Origin: Hyphomicrobiaceae bacterium UBA2767
Lineage (GTDB): Bacteria; Pseudomonadota; Alphaproteobacteria; Rhizobiales; Methyloligellaceae
DNA: 37,473 nucleotides
Assembly (NCBI GenBank): GCA_002352635.1
Contig: DEIT01000045.1
Location: 8,908-46,380 of the forward strand
Reading direction: 5' to 3'
The first letter of the stretch is position 1. Each line of letters starts with the position of its first letter. Under the pieces are notes generated by a model. It ran no database searches and had not been told where the DNA came from. It was given only the letters and a program-made list of their open reading frames with translations. Below are positions 33,735 to 37,473 of the stretch, piece after piece. Position numbers and translations under genes: made by a program.

Positions 33735-35150
33735 CTACGGATCCTGCAACTGCAGTCCGCTCGCTTCCAAAATCTTTCGTACGCGTATTTTCTGTTCATC
33801 AGAAACGGTCAGCCGTTCAGCAAATTCCCGACCAAAGGGACGGGTTGCGTCAATGCCCATCTTGGTGAGGGTGAATGTTTCGGGATCGGAGCTGGGATCA
33901 ATGATTGCCCCTTTCGCGCCGGGGATCATGACGACGTCTTTTTCCGCCTTTACGCGGGTTGCGATCGCCCACATGACGTCGTGCATGTTGAATATGTCCA
34001 CATCGTCATCCACGACTATGACGTATTTGGCGTAGAGCTCCGTCCCTAGCGTACCCATGATCGCCATCTGCGCTTCGCCTTCCGCAGTCTTCTTCAGCGA
34101 GACGAAAACCATGAAGGCGCCGCAGGTAGTGTGGGGAACGTGGACGTTCTGGACATTGGGAAGATTACGCCTGAGCGAGTTCAGGATTTCTCCCTCGCGC
34201 GTGATGCAACTGATCAGGATATGGTCCGACGACATGCCCGACGCGATGGAGTGGAACATTGGATCGCTGCGCATGCGGATTCTGTTGGCAACGAATATAT
34301 TGTTGGTGCTGCGATAGGACGCGTATCCGGTGAACTCGCCGAAGGGCCCTTCGGGCTCCGTTTCGTCGGCCAGGATTTCACCTTCGATGATGATCTCGGC
34401 ACCAGCGGGCACTTCAAGGTCCGCGGTGCCGCACCGCGCCAACCGGTACGGTTCGCCAAACAGCCCGCCAATGATATCGAATTTCCGGACATGGGGCGGA
34501 TAGTGGTAGGCCATCGAACCCATATAGTGCAGCGGATGAATGCCGAGGGTGACGGCGGCAGGCAGGTTTTCCCCACGTGCGGCTGCACGGCGGTGGAATT
34601 CATACATGCGGCGGCGGGAATGCAGTGATACGCCCAGCCGGTTCTTCCCCGTAAGCATGAGCCGGTGAAAGCCCGTCGTATCCACACCCGTCTCCGGGTC
34701 GCGCGCCGCGATCTGGCCGGCAGTGATATAGGGCGCGGCATCTACGGCAAAATGGAAGGGGATCGGCAGCTTGTTGAGATCCACATCGTCACCCTCGATG
34801 GTGACTTCCTGCCAGGGCGCGCTGTCGACAACCTCGACGGGAATATAGTTCTGGCATCGCTCGCGAAACGCAGTCGGCAATTCGGCGGGTCCCGCCCCGA
34901 GTGCGTCGGCGAGCAACGTCCGGTTGCCCGCAACATTGGTCACAACCGGCATTTCATGACCCTCGACATTTTCGAAGATGACGACCGGAGACCTCCCGTA
35001 TCGTTCAAGTTCGAGCACTGTCGAGGTAATGTCGAGGCGGGTAGAAACGGGCTCGGTTATTCGAAGAATCTGGTCGGGGAAGCGTGTTTCGACCTGCGCG
35101 AGAAATCCGCGAAGCCCTTGTGCGTCAAGGTCTTGGGCTTTTGAACCCAT
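33735..35150 (-). CDS. UbiD-family prenylated-FMN-dependent decarboxylase
   Basis: A 471-residue UbiD-like enzyme. It starts LRGFLAQVETRFPDQILRI and has the cofactor region DTTGFHRLMLTGKNRLGV with the catalytic arginine candidate (HRLML). The conserved acidic motif is TEPEGPFGEFTGYASY, which contains the two glutamates of the E-x4-E active site, and DDDVDIFNMHDVMWAIATR follows. UbiD enzymes (de)carboxylate aromatic, heteroaromatic or unsaturated acids using prenylated FMN. ATG 35150 is preferred (GTGGAAGTGGGG just before) to TTG 35168. It leads the operon with TAXI/TRAP and amidohydrolase genes and has its own operator-like palindrome. Stand-alone UbiD proteins outside ubiquinone loci usually act in catabolism. 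Confidence 0.93.
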   Translation of the reverse strand: MGSKAQDLDAQGLRGFLAQVETRFPDQILRITEPVSTRLDITSTVLELERYGRSPVVIFENVEGHEMPVVTNVAGNRTLLADALGAGPAELPTAFRERCQNYIPVEVVDSAPWQEVTIEGDDVDLNKLPIPFHFAVDAAPYITAGQIAARDPETGVDTTGFHRLMLTGKNRLGVSLHSRRRMYEFHRRAAARGENLPAAVTLGIHPLHYMGSMAYHYPPHVRKFDIIGGLFGEPYRLARCGTADLEVPAGAEIIIEGEILADETEPEGPFGEFTGYASYRSTNNIFVANRIRMRSDPMFHSIASGMSSDHILISCITREGEILNSLRRNLPNVQNVHVPHTTCGAFMVFVSLKKTAEGEAQMAIMGTLGTELYAKYVIVVDDDVDIFNMHDVMWAIATRVKAEKDVVMIPGAKGAIIDPSSDPETFTLTKMGIDATRPFGREFAERLTVSDEQKIRVRKILEASGLQLQDP

Positions 35151-35169
35151 CCCCACTTCCACTGTCAAA

Positions 35170-35217
35170 AGTCTTTCTATTGTTAGAAAGACTATAACAG
35201 TAATTTGCGGGGAGCAA
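35170..35217 (-). promoter_or_regulatory. promoter and operator of the ubiD operon
   Basis: AGTCTTTCTA (35170-35179) and TAGAAAGACT (35184-35193) form a perfect 10-bp inverted repeat with a 4-bp centre. On the minus strand an extended -10 (TG-T-TATAGT, 35196-35191) abuts it, with a weaker -35 TTGCTC (35217-35212) 15 bp away. The palindrome would cover the start site, as expected for a repressor. It ends 20 bp before ATG 35150. No regulator gene is adjacent. Confidence 0.6.
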
Positions 35218-35310
35218 TTTCTTATTCCGGGGTGGAATGTTGCTCAAAGCGTTCCCGACAGCCGAATGCAGACGTCCCGCCATCGTGTGCCGCGCCGGCC
35301 AAAGATGCCC

Positions 35311-36681
35311 TCACCCCCGCTCAAACCCGCGGAAGATTTCCCAGTCGGTGACGCGGCGGTCATATTCGGACTGCTCCCACTCCGCCGCGTGCACATAATG
35401 GTCGACCACGTCGTCGCCGAAGGCGGCACGCAGCATCTTCGAACGCTTGAGCGAAAGGGCCGCATCGCGCAGCGTCTTGGGGATCTCACGGGCGCGCTTC
35501 GCCGCATAGGCATCGCCCTTGAATTCGGGCTCCAGCTCCAACTTTTTTTCGATCCCGGCAATGCCTGCTGCGATCAGTGCGGCGAAGGCAAGATAGGGAT
35601 TGAGGTCCGCCCCGCCTACCCGGCATTCCACGCGCACGGCCTCGCTGCCGCTGCCACAGATGCGATAGCCCGCCGTGCGGTTGTCGTTGGACCAGACCGC
35701 CTTGGTTGGCGCGAAGGTGCCGGCCTGAAAACGTTTGTAGGAGTTGATGTTGGGGGCAAGAAAATACGTAAAGTCGGAGGCATGGGCCAGCAGACCGGCG
35801 AGGTAATGGCACATGAGTGTCGACATGCCGTATTCAGCAGATTTGTCGAAGAAGGCCGGCGTCTTGCCGGCCTTCGACCACAGTGACTGGTGGATGTGGC
35901 AGGAGGACCCCGCCGCCTCATAGTTCCATTTCGCCATGAAGGTTATGGCGCGGCCCTGTGCCCAGGCGATCTCCTTGCAGGCGTTTTTTGTGATGGCGTG
36001 ATCATCTGCCGTCGTCAGCGCATCGGCGTAGCGGACGTTGATTTCCTCTTGGCCCGCCCAGGCTTCGCCTTTGGTGTTCTCCACCGGAATGCCGGCCCCA
36101 TAGAGCCCGTTGCGGATGGCGCGCATCACGTCCTCTTCCTTGGACGTCTGGAAGACGTGATAGTCCTCATTATAGGGGCTGATGAGCTGAAGACCGCGGT
36201 AGCCTTGGGCATGCGCCTCCTCAAACGACTCCTGGAACATGAAGAACTCAAGCTCCGAGGCCGTCATCGGCGCATAGCCCATGGCGTCGAGCCGTTCGAT
36301 CTGGCGCTTGAGGATTGCGCGCGGAGAAACCGGCACCGCTTTGTGGGTGTCGTGGTCGAGCAGGTCGCAGAGAACGAGTGCGGTTCCCTCCAACCACGGC
36401 ACGCGGCGCAGCGTCGCCATGTCCGGCTTCATGGTGTGGTCGCCGTAACCCTTTTCCCAGCTCGCAGACGTGTATCCGGGGACCGGCTCCATCTCCATGT
36501 CCACGGTCAGCAGGTAGTTGCAGGAGTGGGTTTCCTCCATGGCAGAATCGAGAAAATGCCGGACGTGGAAACGTTTGCCCATCAACCGGCCCTGCATGTC
36601 GGTCTGGGCCACGATCACCGTGTCGATCTCGCCCGCATCGGCAGCTTTGCGAAGCGCGTCGAGTGTCAGGTTCCCCGGCAT
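35311..36681 (-). CDS. glutamine-synthetase-like ligase (GlnT/PuuA type)
   Basis: A 456-residue glutamine-synthetase-fold ligase. The N-terminal domain contains IDTVIVAQTDMQGRLMGKRF. The catalytic domain contains LEFFMFQESFEEA, GQEEINVRYADALTTADDHA, the H-x-H motif SSCHIHQSL and NRTAGYRICGSGSEAVRVEC. Enzymes of this subgroup attach glutamate to amines (gamma-glutamylation of putrescine, isopropylamine, methylamine) rather than ammonia only. GGAGGGG lies before ATG 36681. It has the same orientation as the isocitrate-lyase-type gene behind it and may handle an amine or ammonia released by the amidohydrolase of the next operon (inference). The substrate is uncertain. Confidence 0.9.
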   Translation of the reverse strand: MPGNLTLDALRKAADAGEIDTVIVAQTDMQGRLMGKRFHVRHFLDSAMEETHSCNYLLTVDMEMEPVPGYTSASWEKGYGDHTMKPDMATLRRVPWLEGTALVLCDLLDHDTHKAVPVSPRAILKRQIERLDAMGYAPMTASELEFFMFQESFEEAHAQGYRGLQLISPYNEDYHVFQTSKEEDVMRAIRNGLYGAGIPVENTKGEAWAGQEEINVRYADALTTADDHAITKNACKEIAWAQGRAITFMAKWNYEAAGSSCHIHQSLWSKAGKTPAFFDKSAEYGMSTLMCHYLAGLLAHASDFTYFLAPNINSYKRFQAGTFAPTKAVWSNDNRTAGYRICGSGSEAVRVECRVGGADLNPYLAFAALIAAGIAGIEKKLELEPEFKGDAYAAKRAREIPKTLRDAALSLKRSKMLRAAFGDDVVDHYVHAAEWEQSEYDRRVTDWEIFRGFERG

Positions 36682-36802
36682 GTAAGCCCCTCCGGTCTGC
36701 GTGGTCCATTTGGCCGACGACCGTAGAAAGCGGATTGTGTGGTTGCAAGGCGATTTGCAGGTGCCCGCGTGCCGGAAACCCCTCGCCCCTCCGACGACAC
36801 CC

Positions 36803-36847
36803 AGAGCCACGGCGCCTTCATCAAGGGCACGAAACGGTTTTAGGAGC
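36803..36847 (+). repeat. 45-bp dispersed repeat, copy B
   Basis: 42/45 identical to 21370-21414. It overlaps the last 8 bp of the isocitrate-lyase-type gene. The plus frame reads SHGAFIKGTKRF and then TAG, preceded by an open stretch PRPSDDTQ. Its position between two unrelated genes is like that of copy A. Confidence 0.7.
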
Positions 36848-37473
36848 CGTAACGCGCTTCCTGCTCCATATACTCGGCGGTGCCGACGATCTCTTCGCGC
36901 TCCTTGAAGCTCACCATCTGCTCGATCATCGCGCCGCTGTCACCGTCGCTCTTGATGGCGTCCAGAACGCTGCTCATCGCGTGGATTGCCGCGCGCTGCA
37001 GGTCGCTTGGGATAATCACAATCTGATAGCCCATCTCTTTCAGCACAGGCGCGGATACAAGCGGCGTTTTCCCGCCGTGGAACATGTTCATCAACTTTGG
37101 ACCGGGCAACGCCTCGGCAATCTTTTCGATCTGTTCAAGACTTGTAGGCGCTTCCACGAAAAGCACATCCGCGCCGGCATCGGAATAGGCTGCGGCGCGC
37201 TCTATTGCAGCGTCAAATCCTTCGACGGCGATGGCATCGGTGCGGGCAATGACAAGTGTCGGATCGTCTCCAAGGGCATCCTTCACGGCGCGGATTTTCT
37301 GAACGAACTCCTCTTTTGAAACCAGCCCCTTGTTTTCGTAGTGGCCGCACTTCTTGGGAAAGACCTGATCCTCGATATGGAACGCCGCGACCCCCGCGCG
37401 CTGATAGGCCTGGACAGCGTGGCGTGCGTTCAAGGCGTTACCGTAGCCTGTATCCATATCGGCAATGACGGGC
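36840..37473 (-). CDS. isocitrate lyase/PEP mutase superfamily enzyme, 5' end cut by window
   Basis: The visible 210 or so codons run off the right edge. At the edge they read PVIADMDTGYGN, the metal-binding loop of this superfamily, followed by AFHIEDQVFPKKCGHYENK. K-K-C-G-H is the catalytic cysteine loop of isocitrate/methylisocitrate-lyase-type C-C lyases. It continues VIARTDAIAVEGFDAAIERA and VLFVEAPTSLEQ, with a C-terminal helical tail. It probably cleaves a 2-hydroxy-dicarboxylic or tricarboxylic acid; isocitrate, methylisocitrate and 2,3-dimethylmalate are family substrates. The true start lies outside the window. The gene precedes the glutamine-synthetase-like gene on the same strand (gap about 158 bp, with the repeat). 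Confidence 0.92.
   Translation of the reverse strand, partial: PVIADMDTGYGNALNARHAVQAYQRAGVAAFHIEDQVFPKKCGHYENKGLVSKEEFVQKIRAVKDALGDDPTLVIARTDAIAVEGFDAAIERAAAYSDAGADVLFVEAPTSLEQIEKIAEALPGPKLMNMFHGGKTPLVSAPVLKEMGYQIVIIPSDLQRAAIHAMSSVLDAIKSDGDSGAMIEQMVSFKEREEIVGTAEYMEQEARYGS

Overview
The window looks like chromosome from a free-living alphaproteobacterium, probably Hyphomicrobiales or a relative. This is an inference from moderately high GC, the fused LplT-Aas gene, the TAXI-TRAP transporter, the paired UbiD/UbiX enzymes, the excisionase-type HTH beside a P-type ATPase, and the general style of the proteins. I see no rRNA, tRNA, CRISPR array, integrase or transposase. It carries about 27 intact genes, a few broken ones and several dispersed relics.

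Layout. (1) 0-4.6 kb: an AsnC/Lrp regulator faces a threonine-synthase-like PLP enzyme, followed by a MAPEG-type membrane protein, a mandelate-racemase-type enolase and a type II haloacid-dehalogenase-like hydrolase. This is probably a small amino/hydroxy-acid catabolic set. (2) 4.7-12.9 kb: a membrane protein resembling bacterial PH domains, a methyltransferase, then a stress block. In that block a P-type cation ATPase and a small HTH protein diverge from a tandem universal stress protein across an FNR/FixK-like box; a membrane protein gene split by an amber codon and a HlyD-type protein follow; and an isonitrile-hydratase-like DJ-1 protein ends the block. (3) 13.0-19.5 kb: the most coherent unit. 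A TetR-family regulator (+) diverges from pspA-yiaA, then a secreted lipase-like hydrolase and a fused LplT-PlsC-acyl-ACP synthetase (all -). Five copies of the 13-bp palindrome TGAACNNNGTTCA lie on three recognisable promoters. I read this as a regulon linking phospholipid turnover and repair with PspA-type envelope protection. (4) 19.5-26.7 kb: a decaying region with two LysR genes that lost their HTH, an ABC permease tail, a chemoreceptor-like N-terminal scrap, and a 60-bp relic of a second SulP gene. Intact genes here are a GH24 lysozyme, a SulP-cNMP transporter preceded by a 14-codon leader frame, a small secreted protein and a thioredoxin-like protein. (5) 26.7-37.5 kb: catabolic genes. 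These are a TauD-type dioxygenase, an alpha/beta hydrolase, a UbiX-type flavin prenyltransferase, then a minus-strand operon ubiD-like > TAXI binding protein > fused TRAP permease > amidohydrolase behind a perfect operator-like palindrome, then a glutamine-synthetase-like ligase and an isocitrate-lyase-family enzyme cut by the window end.

How the genes may work together. The UbiD operon plus UbiX reads as uptake, hydrolysis and prenylated-FMN-dependent (de)carboxylation of an unknown small acid. The TetR locus reads as membrane-lipid damage sensing and repair. Both readings are inferences from gene content and DNA sites. No expression or database evidence was available.
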